Made by a program: the position numbers and the translations under genes. Of a stretch of DNA of 64,000 bases, positions 25,778 to 34,789 are shown one piece after another. The stretch's first letter is position 1. Each line of letters opens with the position of its first letter. Below the pieces are notes generated by a model that worked only from the letters and a program-made list of their open reading frames with translations, did not search any database and had not been told where the DNA came from. The stretch lies in assembly GCA_043421945.1 (NCBI GenBank), contig JBHOGO010000001.1, positions 166,955 to 230,954 of the forward strand, given 5' to 3'. This DNA is from Thaumasiovibrio sp043421945. GTDB taxonomy: Bacteria; Pseudomonadota; Gammaproteobacteria; Enterobacterales; Vibrionaceae.

Positions 25778-26599
25778 TTAGCCTACTAGGCTCATTACCA
25801 TGCCAGACATGCCATTTGCTTGAGAAAGCATAGACATAGACATTTGCGTTAGCATTTGGTTCTTCATCATTTCTGAAGACTCAACCGCGTAGTCAGTATC
25901 CATGATACGACCTTTCGCCATTTCAGTGTTCTCACGCATGTTACCTAGGTTAGTCACTGTGTGGTCTAGACGGTTGATAGTTGCGCCTAAAATTGAGCGC
26001 TGCTCACCGATTTCGCCAATTAGTGTGTCTAGAGCGCCCATCTCTGTACTCGCAGTACCCTGATCGTCAAGATCACCAAGGTTAGAAAGATCTACATCAG
26101 CGATATCAGCAGACAGCGTCAATGTTGAGTCAGCAGATGAACCGATCTGGAAAGTCATGCCACCTTGCAGTAGGCCATCACCACCAAAGATGTTAGAACC
26201 TGAACCGTACTCAGTGTTATCTTGAATATTTTTAAGCTCCAGTGCTAGTTCTTGGTACTCAGCATCCATCGCAGCATATTCGTCCTCACTGTTTGTGCCA
26301 TTCGCTGCTTGGGTTGCTAGATCTTTCATGCGGTGAGCAATGTTAGTCATCTCATCGTATGCACCTTCAGCAGTTTGCAAAAATGATTTCGCATCTTCTG
26401 AGTTACGTGAAGCTACTGCTAGACCGTTTGATTGAGACTGAAGACGTGTAGCGATTTGCAGGCCAGCTGCATCATCAGCAGCAGAGTTGATGCGGAAGCC
26501 AGTCGAGATGCGTTGCATCGCTTGGTCCATTGCGCCAGACGTTTTGTTTAGGTTGTTTTGCGTTAGCAAAGACGTGTAATTAGTATGAATTGATAGCAT
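25778..26599 (-). CDS. lafA: LafA, lateral flagellin
   Basis: The protein has 273 residues from ATG 26597-26599 with GAGGG 8 nt upstream. A start at 26635 would add 12 residues with no ribosome site. The amino-terminal D0/D1 (MLSIHTNYTSLLTQNNLNKTSGAMDQAMQRISTGFRINSAADDAAGLQIATRL) and carboxy-terminal D1/D0 (GRIMDTDYAVESSEMMKNQMLTQMSMSMLSQANGMSGMVMSLVG) are well conserved. The centre is short, as in lateral flagellins. A sigma-28 promoter lies upstream and a terminator downstream, so it is probably a single-gene transcript. Confidence 0.95.
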   Translation of the reverse strand: MLSIHTNYTSLLTQNNLNKTSGAMDQAMQRISTGFRINSAADDAAGLQIATRLQSQSNGLAVASRNSEDAKSFLQTAEGAYDEMTNIAHRMKDLATQAANGTNSEDEYAAMDAEYQELALELKNIQDNTEYGSGSNIFGGDGLLQGGMTFQIGSSADSTLTLSADIADVDLSNLGDLDDQGTASTEMGALDTLIGEIGEQRSILGATINRLDHTVTNLGNMRENTEMAKGRIMDTDYAVESSEMMKNQMLTQMSMSMLSQANGMSGMVMSLVG

Positions 26600-26691
26600 T
26601 GTAAATCCCTCAGTAAGTATGCTTTTTTCTTTCACTAATTGGAAACGACGAGGGAAATTAGGGTCTTAAAACGATATTTAAAAAATGTTGG

Positions 26692-26718
26692 CGGTCGGCT
26701 AAAATTATTTTTTCTTAA
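26692..26718 (-). promoter_or_regulatory. Sigma-28 (LafS) promoter of lafA
   Basis: The minus strand reads TTAAGAAA, then 11 nt, then GCCGACCG, matching the flagellar sigma consensus TAAAGTTT-N11-GCCGATAA in spacing and in the key GCCGA. Transcription would start near 26684, giving a leader of about 85 nt. The site overlaps the stop codon of the preceding gene. Confidence 0.82.
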
Positions 26719-27296
26719 ACAGAAATCAGCACATTTATCGTCAATAATACCGAAAAAATCACTAAAACAACCTGCCACCATCGAATACGATGCAATCCGT
26801 GACGGGTTGGATCATAATGATCCAAACGCCATAAAAGCTGTAGTGGTTCATTCACTTCACCGTTATTCACGATCATTCGCCAGCCTCCATGTAAGGTCGG
26901 CAACAAGAGTAGTTCAATCTCTTTTGGTAAACTGCTTTGAATCACCACCGCCTCGCCCTGTTGGATCTGCCAACGGATCTGCTGAAGCTGATTATCGATC
27001 ATCACTTTGGCTTCAAGCACTCCATGTTCACCAAGCAGTAAAATCGGTGAGCTTTGTGCAAGTTGAGAATAAGGCGACTCAGAACGCATTGCCGTTGTAG
27101 TATGCGGCGCATAGAGCATGCGCACCACTTGCCATTGTAATAAAGGCATCTGCAAGGTAGGTAATTGTTGCTGGGTGGATTTAACGGGGAGATGGACTGC
27201 GGAATTGGCGGGTTGAGATTGCTGATGTTCTGATTTTAATAAACTGGGGGGGACTTGAGCGAGCTTATCAATGCCCGGTGGTAATTGGGACTGCAC
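26715..27296 (-). CDS. LafZ-like protein with carboxy-terminal membrane anchor
   Basis: The protein has 193 residues from a GTG at 27294-27296 with AAGGA about 8 nt upstream. It is cytoplasmic in style with a Gln-rich amino terminus. A single hydrophobic helix at the extreme carboxy terminus (about 172-192, WWQVVLVIFSVLLTINVLIS) makes it tail-anchored. In lateral clusters of Vibrio and the E. coli Flag-2 locus a gene at this position, upstream of lafA, is called lafZ and described as a putative transmembrane regulator. I assign it by position and topology only. The function is unproven. Confidence 0.6.
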   Translation of the reverse strand: MQSQLPPGIDKLAQVPPSLLKSEHQQSQPANSAVHLPVKSTQQQLPTLQMPLLQWQVVRMLYAPHTTTAMRSESPYSQLAQSSPILLLGEHGVLEAKVMIDNQLQQIRWQIQQGEAVVIQSSLPKEIELLLLPTLHGGWRMIVNNGEVNEPLQLLWRLDHYDPTRHGLHRIRWWQVVLVIFSVLLTINVLISV

Positions 27297-27465
27297 GACA
27301 CGATCCTTCTATACGGTGGTCTATAGTATTGAAAAAAAGGATGATCTTCCCATCTCTAGGTAAACCATCCGCGAACAAATGAAGTATTATTTTTTGATGC
27401 CTCTGTTTTTGACGCATTCATTTTTGATAAGTAACGTTTAATGAATTCGCTTTAGGCAATAAGGC

Positions 27466-28536
27466 TTATTCAGAGAGCAGTGAAACCACCGTATGGCGGT
27501 GCACATGGGCTTGGGCTTTAAGGTGGTGATAAGCCACCGAGAATTGATCGCTTTGATCCAACATGGCAGATAATTGACGTTCAATATCATCAATATTTAA
27601 GCTCGCTAGCTGTCCATTTTGCGCATTGAGATCATCTACTCGCTGCTGAACCTCGCGGTTATGGACGCGGATCTCTTGGAGGCTTTTTTTCACCTGCATG
27701 AGCATTTTCTTTGCTTCACGCTGGGTTTCTGCACGCTGCTCTTTGCTTTCTGTCTTCCAGTTTTCGGGCTCAAAGCGCGCACTCACCGATTCGAGCTTCG
27801 CTTTATTGGCTTGTCCTGCCGGAAAACGCTCACCTTGACCCACAACACGCATGTGCTCTTTGAGGTGCTGCCACTCCCCTTCAGAGGCGGTAAAGAACAA
27901 CTGGCGCTGTGAATCTAAACCCACACCAATCCCTTGCGGGTTAAACACACGTCGAAACTGAAACGCTTGTTGCTCAGGTGTTGAACCTTGCTCCAGTTTA
28001 ACCGGAACGGCACTCGCGCCGCCTTTGGCAAAGTTAAAAATAATGTTTTCGTCACGCTCTGCCTTCGCGTGCGTATCTAAACCACGCAGCCGAAATTGCG
28101 TTTGAGCTTCACCCTGCATCACTGGTTTGAGGTGTCTATCCAGCACTGCTTGCCCTTTAAATTCTGCACGGGTAAAGCTACTTTCCATATGCTGCTTTAA
28201 TTGTTCAAGGTGCTGGGTTAGGCCCGCCTGCTGCTTTGGTGCCTGAAAACGGCCGCTGGAGAGCTGATTAAGGCGAGTATTCAGTTGCCCTAATGCATTA
28301 CCAATCTCTTGCAGGCTACGTTCAGCCACTTGGCCCATGGCCATTTTTTGCTGTGCGCGCTGAATTAAACTCTGCTGGCGAGTATGCTCAGGCGTTAACG
28401 TTCGGGATAGACGCAGAGGGTCAGCTTGCTGCGTATCAGAAACGGTTTTTACCGATTTATTCTGATGTGCAATCACGGGCTGACGATTATTTATTCCCGC
28501 CGCTGCTGTGCGAAGGTCATTCACCTGAGATACCAT
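27466..28536 (-). CDS. LafW-like putative hook-associated protein
   Basis: The protein has 356 residues, mostly helical, Gln/Arg/Lys-rich, with flagellin-like heptads at the start (QKMAMGQVAERSLQEIGNALGQLNTRLNQLSSGRF) and a coiled coil near 255-320. The central stretch (RRVFNPQGIGVGLDSQRQLFFTA) resembles the flagellin-hook IN-type loop. It lies 22 bp after flgL, in the place of lafW, a putative hook-associated protein of lateral systems. GAGGA precedes the ATG. I cannot confirm its export or role. Confidence 0.6.
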   Translation of the reverse strand: MVSQVNDLRTAAAGINNRQPVIAHQNKSVKTVSDTQQADPLRLSRTLTPEHTRQQSLIQRAQQKMAMGQVAERSLQEIGNALGQLNTRLNQLSSGRFQAPKQQAGLTQHLEQLKQHMESSFTRAEFKGQAVLDRHLKPVMQGEAQTQFRLRGLDTHAKAERDENIIFNFAKGGASAVPVKLEQGSTPEQQAFQFRRVFNPQGIGVGLDSQRQLFFTASEGEWQHLKEHMRVVGQGERFPAGQANKAKLESVSARFEPENWKTESKEQRAETQREAKKMLMQVKKSLQEIRVHNREVQQRVDDLNAQNGQLASLNIDDIERQLSAMLDQSDQFSVAYHHLKAQAHVHRHTVVSLLSE

Positions 28537-28558
28537 AACTCTTTTTCCTCGACGACAA

Positions 28559-29461
28559 TTACATCATGCTGAATAAGTTTAAACTGGCGCTCTGCATATA
28601 GGTCGCCTGTGTTGCCTGAAGTGCCAGCATGTAATTATTGAACTCAACCATCGCGTCAGCATAATCGAGATCTTCAAGTTCACCAATCAAAGAATCATTA
28701 AACAGGCTCACCTCTGAGTGACCATCACCCATGGTGGATAAACCATTTTGACGGCTACCCAAACTAGTGATTGTGCTAGTGACCGAGCCAAGTGTCGAAT
28801 CAAGCAGATCAAGACTACGGCTTAAGATATCATTCTCATTACTATCGAAGTCAGGATCTTTTAACGTTGCAACGAGCTCATCGAGTTGATTAAACAAATC
28901 GCCATCATCACCAAAGAAAATCTCACCGGCATTGATATTGAGCTGCATAGTCACACCATCGCCAATGATCACCTCTCGGATACCTTCATCACCTTTGTAA
29001 ACCCATTCGCCATCTTCTTTCACTAAAGGCATTTCATTAACTTCATTGCCTGAAAACAGGTATTTGCCGTTCTCATCTTTTGCGTTAACGATACTCACTA
29101 AAGTGTCTTGTAGATGCTCAAGTTCAGAGGCTATTGCGGCACGCTCATCAGGACCATTGGTATCATTACCCGCCCAAAGCATAAGGTCACGAACTTGGTG
29201 CAATATATCAGTCGCGTTACTCATATAGGTCTCTTGTTTTTTCAGCAAGATATCCGCTTGTTCGATGTTGCCTTGATATTGGCTCAGTGCCGCTTGCTCG
29301 CGCTGTAAACTCAGTACGCGAGTGGATGCCATTGGATCATCCGATGGAGCTAAAAGGCGTTTGCCTGTCGCCATTTGTTGCATAAGCTTGTTAATGCCAA
29401 GCGAGTTTTTACTTAAACTGCCTGACATCATTTGGCTATATTGGTTCGTACTTACACGCAT
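28559..29461 (-). CDS. flgL: FlgL (lateral), hook-filament junction protein
   Basis: The protein has 300 residues. The amino terminus, MRVSTNQYSQMMSGSLSKNSLGINKLMQQMATGKRLLAPSDDPMASTRVLSLQREQAAL, and the coiled carboxy end (MVEFNNYMLALQATQATYMQSASLNLFSMM) are diagnostic of HAP3. It follows flgK by 13 bp. It joins FlgK to the LafA filament and is exported through the lateral apparatus. Confidence 0.93.
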   Translation of the reverse strand: MRVSTNQYSQMMSGSLSKNSLGINKLMQQMATGKRLLAPSDDPMASTRVLSLQREQAALSQYQGNIEQADILLKKQETYMSNATDILHQVRDLMLWAGNDTNGPDERAAIASELEHLQDTLVSIVNAKDENGKYLFSGNEVNEMPLVKEDGEWVYKGDEGIREVIIGDGVTMQLNINAGEIFFGDDGDLFNQLDELVATLKDPDFDSNENDILSRSLDLLDSTLGSVTSTITSLGSRQNGLSTMGDGHSEVSLFNDSLIGELEDLDYADAMVEFNNYMLALQATQATYMQSASLNLFSMM

Positions 29462-29474
29462 GATTATCTCCTCA

Positions 29475-30851
29475 CTAGAACAGCTGCATCACAGAAGCAA
29501 AGACTTGATTGGCGGTATTAATCACTTGCAAGTTAGCTTGGTAAGATTGCTGGTACATCATCAGGCTCACCGCTTCTTCATCGAGGTTAACGCCACTGGT
29601 GCCCGATTTTTCGATGGCAGCTTGTAGGTAGATATTACTCGCAGCATCGTGGTCGGCTTGTGCCTGACGGCTTTTAACGGCGATGTCGCCTAATAGTGAA
29701 GAGAACGCACCACTGAGGGTTTGCGAGCCAAGATCACCAATCTCAAACTCCTGATCTTTAATATCAATCAGCTTAAGTAAGTTACTGTTATCACCAGGCG
29801 TTCCATCACCAGATAGCGCAAGATCTTCAGGCTTAAAGCCTTCCGTAATACTTAGCGTACCTGCTGGGTTAGATGGGTCGTACGTAAAGAGCGCTCTACC
29901 CGGCTCACCATTTAGATCGAAGCCTTCAGCCAGCTGGGCATTAAATGCATCGGCAAATTCACGTGCGATATCATTAATCGCATCAAGTGTGGGCTGCAGA
30001 ACATCGCGCTCATACTCAGACAGTGCACCTAGCTTGCCGCCAATATCATCATCTAACGGAAAGTTTTGACCATTAAGGGTCAAGCTTAAAATGTCACTAC
30101 GTGGGTTATTTGGATCTTGTTCTAGAGAGAGCTGCGCCGCGTTGTTGCCGGTCAATAGTGGCTGACCATTAGGCAGCGCTATGTTTAGCGTGCCGTCACC
30201 TGCGTCAGTAATACGAACATCCACCAGCTCAGCTAACTCAGTGATCAAAACGTCACGTTCATCTTCCAATGCCGAAGTATTCGCACCTCGCGCTTGGCCA
30301 TCACGAATTTTGTCGTTCAGCGTAGCGAGGTTAGACAGTAAACTGTTCGCTTGTGATACGGAGCTCGAACGTTGCTGTGACAAATCATCGTACTGACCGT
30401 CAATAGAGCTGCTCAGATGGTTGAAACGGTTTGCAAGTGCTTCTGCTTCACTGACAATCTGTTGGCGGTGCGCTGATGAATACGGAGAGATACTCGACCC
30501 ATTCAGCGACGTAAAGAAGTTATCAAAACCGGTGCTCAGATTCATCGAGTCACCCGCCATCAAAGTCTCAAGGCGTTTGATCTGCCCTGCACTGGTACTT
30601 GCCTCTCCTAACATAGAAGCAGAACGAAACATTTGGTTGGTCTGATACTGATCGGTAACACGACGAATCGCCTGTACCGAGACACCATTCCCTGCATCGC
30701 TCATTCCCACACCTTGTGCGCCGACAGCGCCCAGCATCACTTGCTGACGACTGTAACCAGGGGTATTAATATTGGCCACGTTTTGTGAGGTAACGTTCAT
30801 GCCAATTTGACTGGCTTGAATCCCTGAAAGACCAATGTTCATCATGCTCAT
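29475..30851 (-). CDS. flgK: FlgK (lateral), hook-filament junction protein
   Basis: The protein has 458 residues, shorter than many polar FlgK. The flagellar rod/hook motif is present at the start (GLSGIQASQIGMNVTSQNVANINTPGYSRQQV) and the matching carboxy segment at the end (LDEEAVSLMMYQQSYQANLQVINTANQVFASVMQLF). It is the first hook-associated protein above the hook. It sits 2 bp downstream of flgJ, in the flgB-flgL run. Confidence 0.93.
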   Translation of the reverse strand: MSMMNIGLSGIQASQIGMNVTSQNVANINTPGYSRQQVMLGAVGAQGVGMSDAGNGVSVQAIRRVTDQYQTNQMFRSASMLGEASTSAGQIKRLETLMAGDSMNLSTGFDNFFTSLNGSSISPYSSAHRQQIVSEAEALANRFNHLSSSIDGQYDDLSQQRSSSVSQANSLLSNLATLNDKIRDGQARGANTSALEDERDVLITELAELVDVRITDAGDGTLNIALPNGQPLLTGNNAAQLSLEQDPNNPRSDILSLTLNGQNFPLDDDIGGKLGALSEYERDVLQPTLDAINDIAREFADAFNAQLAEGFDLNGEPGRALFTYDPSNPAGTLSITEGFKPEDLALSGDGTPGDNSNLLKLIDIKDQEFEIGDLGSQTLSGAFSSLLGDIAVKSRQAQADHDAASNIYLQAAIEKSGTSGVNLDEEAVSLMMYQQSYQANLQVINTANQVFASVMQLF

Positions 30852-30853
30852 GA

Positions 30854-31396
30854 TTAACTATCCTTACGCAGTGAATGCAGTAGCGGTTGTGCAAAGGCCG
30901 CATTCTGTGGCGCGGCATCTTGCAGGCTGTGTACAGTGCCATTGTTAAGACTCTCTATAGAGTCATTTTTAAGGCTATGTTGAGATAAATCGACTGGTTC
31001 GGAGTCCGACTTAAACGTGCCACTTAACTGGCGAACGATGACATCAGCCAGCCCCGTATTACGCTTCGCCATCTCCATTGAAATCTGCCCATCAAAGAAT
31101 TCTTGATAGGTCTTAGACTCGCGACTACGTAGCATGCTGTCATCATCACCCATCGCTTCGCTAGCTTTTCGCATCTGCTTTAAGACCATCTGCAAAAACA
31201 GTGATTCGAACTGCTCGGCAACTTTTTCTAACGCCTCTTGCTGATCGTCAGCGACCTTTAACGATTCGAGTTCACGGCTATCAAAAGTCGTGATGACTCC
31301 CATGCTTGCGCTCGGATTAGAGGCGATGGTAGAAGGCATAACACCCGGCATCGCTTGTAGAGCCATCGGGTTAACAGGCATTGAAATCACACTCAT
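30854..31396 (-). CDS. flgJ: FlgJ (lateral), rod-cap domain only
   Basis: The protein has 180 residues. The rod-binding domain is clear (QLESLKVADDQQEALEKVAEQFESLFLQMVLKQMRKASEAMGDDDSML, and FFDGQISMEMAKRNTGLADVIVRQL). The family's usual carboxy-terminal muramidase domain (total about 310 residues) is absent. The stop is genuine, since flgK starts 2 bp later. The lateral rod may use another enzyme to open the cell wall. It overlaps the flgI stop by 1 bp. Confidence 0.9.
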   Translation of the reverse strand: MSVISMPVNPMALQAMPGVMPSTIASNPSASMGVITTFDSRELESLKVADDQQEALEKVAEQFESLFLQMVLKQMRKASEAMGDDDSMLRSRESKTYQEFFDGQISMEMAKRNTGLADVIVRQLSGTFKSDSEPVDLSQHSLKNDSIESLNNGTVHSLQDAAPQNAAFAQPLLHSLRKDS

Positions 31397-32547
31397 TAAA
31401 TCACCACTAATTCAGCGTCTAAAGCACCAGAGGTGTGTAAGGCTTGTAAGATCGCCATCAAGTCATCAGGAGAAGCGCCAAGGCTGTTAACGGCAGTGAC
31501 GATGGTTTCCAGTTCAACCCCCTCTGGCCAGATAAACATTGGGTTATGTTCCTGGTCGATCTCAATATCGGAATCGGGCACCACGACCGTTTGTCCACCT
31601 GAAAACGCGTTAGGTTGGCTCACGTTCATTGACTCTCGAATAGTCACAGTCAGATTGCCATGACTCACCGCTGCACGACTCACTCGTACACCACTGCCAA
31701 CCACGACGGTGCCCGTGCGGGTGTTGAAAACAACCCGAGCACGCTGACGACCAATATCGACCGTCATATCTTCAAGCATCGACATAAACACAACACGCTG
31801 TTCGAAGTCTTGCGGTGCATAGACATCGACACGGGCATGGCTGACTGCGGTCGCAGTATCGGGGCCAAAGGTCTCATCAATCGTGCGCGAAATATTCTTT
31901 GCCGTCGTAAAGTTAGGACGTAGCAAGTTTAAGGTGACAGTCTCTGCTGAAGTGAACGTCGAAGAGACTTCTCGCTCAACAATTGCCCCAGAAGGAATGC
32001 GCCCTGTCGTCGGAACGTTAACCGTAATACTCGACCCTGAACGTCCTTCCGCTTTGATACCACCCACGACTAAATTACCTTGAGCAACGGCATAGATTTC
32101 ACCGTCAATGGCACGCATGGGTGTCATTACCAGGGTGCCGCCACGTAAGCTTTGCGCATCACCTATAGAGGAGACGGTGACATCAATTGACTGTCCAGCA
32201 CCAGCTAGCGGTGGAATAGACGCATGGACACTCACGGCTGCCACGTTACGCAATTTAGGATCGATATTATCGGGGAGTTGCAGACCAAACTGACGCAACA
32301 TGTTAGTGACTGACTGGCTCGTAAACTTAACTTGGTTTCTATCACCCGTACCGTCTAAACCCACCACCAGCCCGTATCCCACGAGCTGGTTTTCACGCAG
32401 ACCCTGAATATCAACAAGGTCAATCAAATGACGCTCAGAGACAGAGACTGGCGATGCGGCAAACCCGGTGTCTGCCGACGCAGAATCAATAAAAATAAAT
32501 GGGGCAGACAGCGCCCCTAATAAGACAAGAAGTTGCTTTAACATCAT
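31396..32547 (-). CDS. flgI: FlgI (lateral), P-ring protein
   Basis: The protein has 383 residues. A signal peptide MMLKQLLVLLGALSAPFIFIDSASA precedes the mature FlgI with RHLIDLVDIQGLRENQLVGYGLVVGLDGTGDRNQVKFTSQSVTNMLRQFG and the late SLGASPDDLMAILQALHTSGALDAELVVI. It forms the periplasmic bushing around the lateral rod. It lies 6 bp after flgH. Confidence 0.95.
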   Translation of the reverse strand: MMLKQLLVLLGALSAPFIFIDSASADTGFAASPVSVSERHLIDLVDIQGLRENQLVGYGLVVGLDGTGDRNQVKFTSQSVTNMLRQFGLQLPDNIDPKLRNVAAVSVHASIPPLAGAGQSIDVTVSSIGDAQSLRGGTLVMTPMRAIDGEIYAVAQGNLVVGGIKAEGRSGSSITVNVPTTGRIPSGAIVEREVSSTFTSAETVTLNLLRPNFTTAKNISRTIDETFGPDTATAVSHARVDVYAPQDFEQRVVFMSMLEDMTVDIGRQRARVVFNTRTGTVVVGSGVRVSRAAVSHGNLTVTIRESMNVSQPNAFSGGQTVVVPDSDIEIDQEHNPMFIWPEGVELETIVTAVNSLGASPDDLMAILQALHTSGALDAELVVI

Positions 32548-32553
32548 AACCTC

Positions 32554-33231
32554 TTAAAAGGGGAAGAGTGGATTAACGAATAGCTTGGTTAACCAACCGG
32601 CTTCATTCGCATCAGCAAGAACACCACTTTGCGAATAGGTAATGCGGGCATCACCAATCCGTTGAGAAGAGATCATATTGCCATTGGTAATGTCATCGAC
32701 ACGCACCATGCCATTGAGGCGAATAAATTCGTCGCCTTGATTGAGTCGAATCCATTTTTCACCTCGGATTCTTAGCACGCCGTTTGGTAGGACTTGATGA
32801 ACAACCACGGTAATCGAACCACTCAAAGAGTTTCTTTGTGAGCTGGCAGAGTTACCGCGGAAATCACGATTTCCTGATAAAGCGCCATCCATGCTGCCGC
32901 TCGCACCACCACCGGTCGCAAATGAACCACCCATGCTCGCGCCAGAGTTCTGACCAAAATTTGTGTTGGCTGTTTTGCTTGAACGTGTGTCTTCATCCAG
33001 ACTAACCGTTAACATGTCACCCACACGATACGCTCGTCGGTCTTGAAACAGCGTAAACATATAGCCGTCTCGGTACAGCGACCCATGGGCTGAATCCGGT
33101 AACGAATAATCTAACTCAGGAGGAGCATACTGAGCGTCATCAGGAGATGGACGCTCTTCGATTAACGGCGTTGTGCTTGAACAACCTGTCAGCAGTAACA
33201 CCATCAACAATAATCCAGATTTAATCCAACT
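32554..33231 (-). CDS. flgH: FlgH (lateral), L-ring lipoprotein
   Basis: The protein has 225 residues from ATG 33229-33231 with GAGGA 8 nt upstream. A TTG at 33252 is rejected. A lipoprotein signal MSWIKSGLLLMVLLLTGC ends in lipobox LTGC. The mature part has YRVGDMLTVSLDEDT, a Gly/Ser-rich segment and GVLRIRGEKWIRLNQGDEFIRLNGMVRVDDI, typical of FlgH. It forms the outer-membrane ring with FlgI. Confidence 0.94.
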   Translation of the reverse strand, partial: SWIKSGLLLMVLLLTGCSSTTPLIEERPSPDDAQYAPPELDYSLPDSAHGSLYRDGYMFTLFQDRRAYRVGDMLTVSLDEDTRSSKTANTNFGQNSGASMGGSFATGGGASGSMDGALSGNRDFRGNSASSQRNSLSGSITVVVHQVLPNGVLRIRGEKWIRLNQGDEFIRLNGMVRVDDITNGNMISSQRIGDARITYSQSGVLADANEAGWLTKLFVNPLFPF

Positions 33232-33252
33232 CATGACTCGCTTCCTCACCAA

Positions 33253-34038
33253 TTACAGTACTTGAGAAACGTACTGCAGCATCTCATCAGCAGAAGAGAG
33301 AGCTTTAGCATTCATTTCGTAGCCACGCTGCGTGGTGATCATGTCAACCATCTCTTCAACCACTTGTACATTAGAGCCTTCTAACACACCTTGTTTTAGC
33401 TGCCCTAAAGCACCTTCACCCGCAATACCTTCAATCGCTTCACCACTTGATGCTGAAGGACGGAACATGTTGCCACCCAGTGCTTCCATACCGGCTGGAT
33501 TGATAAAGTTAGCTAAGGTAATTTGACCAATTTCTTGTGGGAAATCATCGTTAGCAATCTTTGCCGTTACGATGCCATCTCGGCCAACGGTGAGGGTTTC
33601 AGCGTCATCAGGAATCTGAATATTTTGCGCTAATGGTAAGCCCTGCGCCGTTACGATTAACCCTTCAGAGTTAAGGTGGAATTGTCCATTACGGGTATAA
33701 GCTAGTTCGCCATCCGGCGTTTCGATTTCAAAGAAACCTTGGCCATCAATCGCCATATCAAGGCTCTGATTTGTGGTCATGTACGCGCCTTCGGTAAACA
33801 CTTTCTGTGTTCCCATAACACGTACACCTGAACCAAGCTGAATACCACTTGGTAGTTCGTTAACTTCATCAGCCATCGCACCTGGCTGACGCTGGATTTG
33901 ATAGAAGAGATCTTCAAAGGCAACGCGGTCACGCTTGTAACCGACAGTATTTACGTTCGCGAGATTATTCGAAATCGTCGCCATTTTAGTATCTTGTGCC
34001 GCAAGGCCCGTCTTACTTATCCATAGTGCTGCGTTCAT
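33253..34038 (-). CDS. flgG: FlgG (lateral), distal rod protein
   Basis: The protein has 261 residues, the usual size. It has MNAALWISKTGLAAQDTKMATISNNLANVNTVGYKRDRVAFEDLFYQ at the start and VEEMVDMITTQRGYEMNAKALSSADEMLQYVSQVL at the end. It makes the distal rod crossing the P and L rings. It lies 10 bp after flgF. Confidence 0.95.
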   Translation of the reverse strand: MNAALWISKTGLAAQDTKMATISNNLANVNTVGYKRDRVAFEDLFYQIQRQPGAMADEVNELPSGIQLGSGVRVMGTQKVFTEGAYMTTNQSLDMAIDGQGFFEIETPDGELAYTRNGQFHLNSEGLIVTAQGLPLAQNIQIPDDAETLTVGRDGIVTAKIANDDFPQEIGQITLANFINPAGMEALGGNMFRPSASSGEAIEGIAGEGALGQLKQGVLEGSNVQVVEEMVDMITTQRGYEMNAKALSSADEMLQYVSQVL

Positions 34039-34048
34039 TCTTCAATCC

Positions 34049-34780
34049 TTATCCACGCAGCAAGCGGTTGCCCGCTTCTGCTAATTTTTCTGCGGTTTGC
34101 ATCATCTTCATTTGAACTTCAAAGTGACGACTAAGCTGCATTGATGCGACCATCTCTTCAACGGCAACAACATTACTCTGCTCTAGAAAGCCATTAACCA
34201 TGGCGATATCTTCCGCTGGTGCTTCAATCTCTCTGTCACGACGAACGAATAAGCCGTTTTCAAGCTTAATTAAGTCGCGAGGCTCAGGGTTAACCAGCTT
34301 CAATTGACCGATTTCGACGGAGAGCTCTTCCCCTTCAGGGACAATATTAATGGTGCCGTTATCACCAAAGGCTATTTGGCTATAAAGCGGAATATTGACT
34401 TCCTCATCGCCATTGCCAAGCAGTGGCAAACCATTCACAGTGATATCGCCGTCTTCGCTACGCTCTGCATGACCTGCACGCGTATAAGCCTGTTCGCCAT
34501 CTTCCATTTCAACAACAAAGAAGCCTTCACCACGAATGGCAATATCAAGATCGCGACCTGTCTGTTGCAGTTCTGCTGGGGTAAAGTCGGTACCTGAAGA
34601 TTGTGCTTGCACCATCGTGCGGCTATCAAAACCAACCCCTTCAAGGTGGTAGCTTTGCGCGCGTTCCATGTCGGCGCGAAAGCCCTGCGTATTGATATTC
34701 GCGAGGTTATTTGCTCTGACTTGCTGGGCGGTAAACGCACGCCCAGCACCGCTTGCTGCGGTGTAAATTAAACGGTCCAT
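34049..34780 (-). CDS. flgF: FlgF (lateral), proximal rod protein
   Basis: The protein has 243 residues. It begins MDRLIYTAASGAGRAFTAQQVRANNLANINTQGFRADMERAQSY and ends VAVEEMVASMQLSRHFEVQMKMMQTAEKLAEAGNRLLRG, the FlgF pattern. It is a rod component between FlgB/C and FlgG. It lies 9 bp after flgE. Confidence 0.94.
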   Translation of the reverse strand: MDRLIYTAASGAGRAFTAQQVRANNLANINTQGFRADMERAQSYHLEGVGFDSRTMVQAQSSGTDFTPAELQQTGRDLDIAIRGEGFFVVEMEDGEQAYTRAGHAERSEDGDITVNGLPLLGNGDEEVNIPLYSQIAFGDNGTINIVPEGEELSVEIGQLKLVNPEPRDLIKLENGLFVRRDREIEAPAEDIAMVNGFLEQSNVVAVEEMVASMQLSRHFEVQMKMMQTAEKLAEAGNRLLRG

Positions 34781-34789
34781 TACTCAGCC

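Noticed and set aside
26639..27100. A 153-codon frame on the plus strand opposite the lafZ-like gene
   Set aside because: It starts inside the lafA leader, lacks a ribosome site and any domain, and opposes a gene with a clear membrane anchor and conserved position.
34435..34749. A 104-codon minus-strand frame inside flgF
   Set aside because: It is a shadow of flgF in another frame, without a ribosome site or family features.
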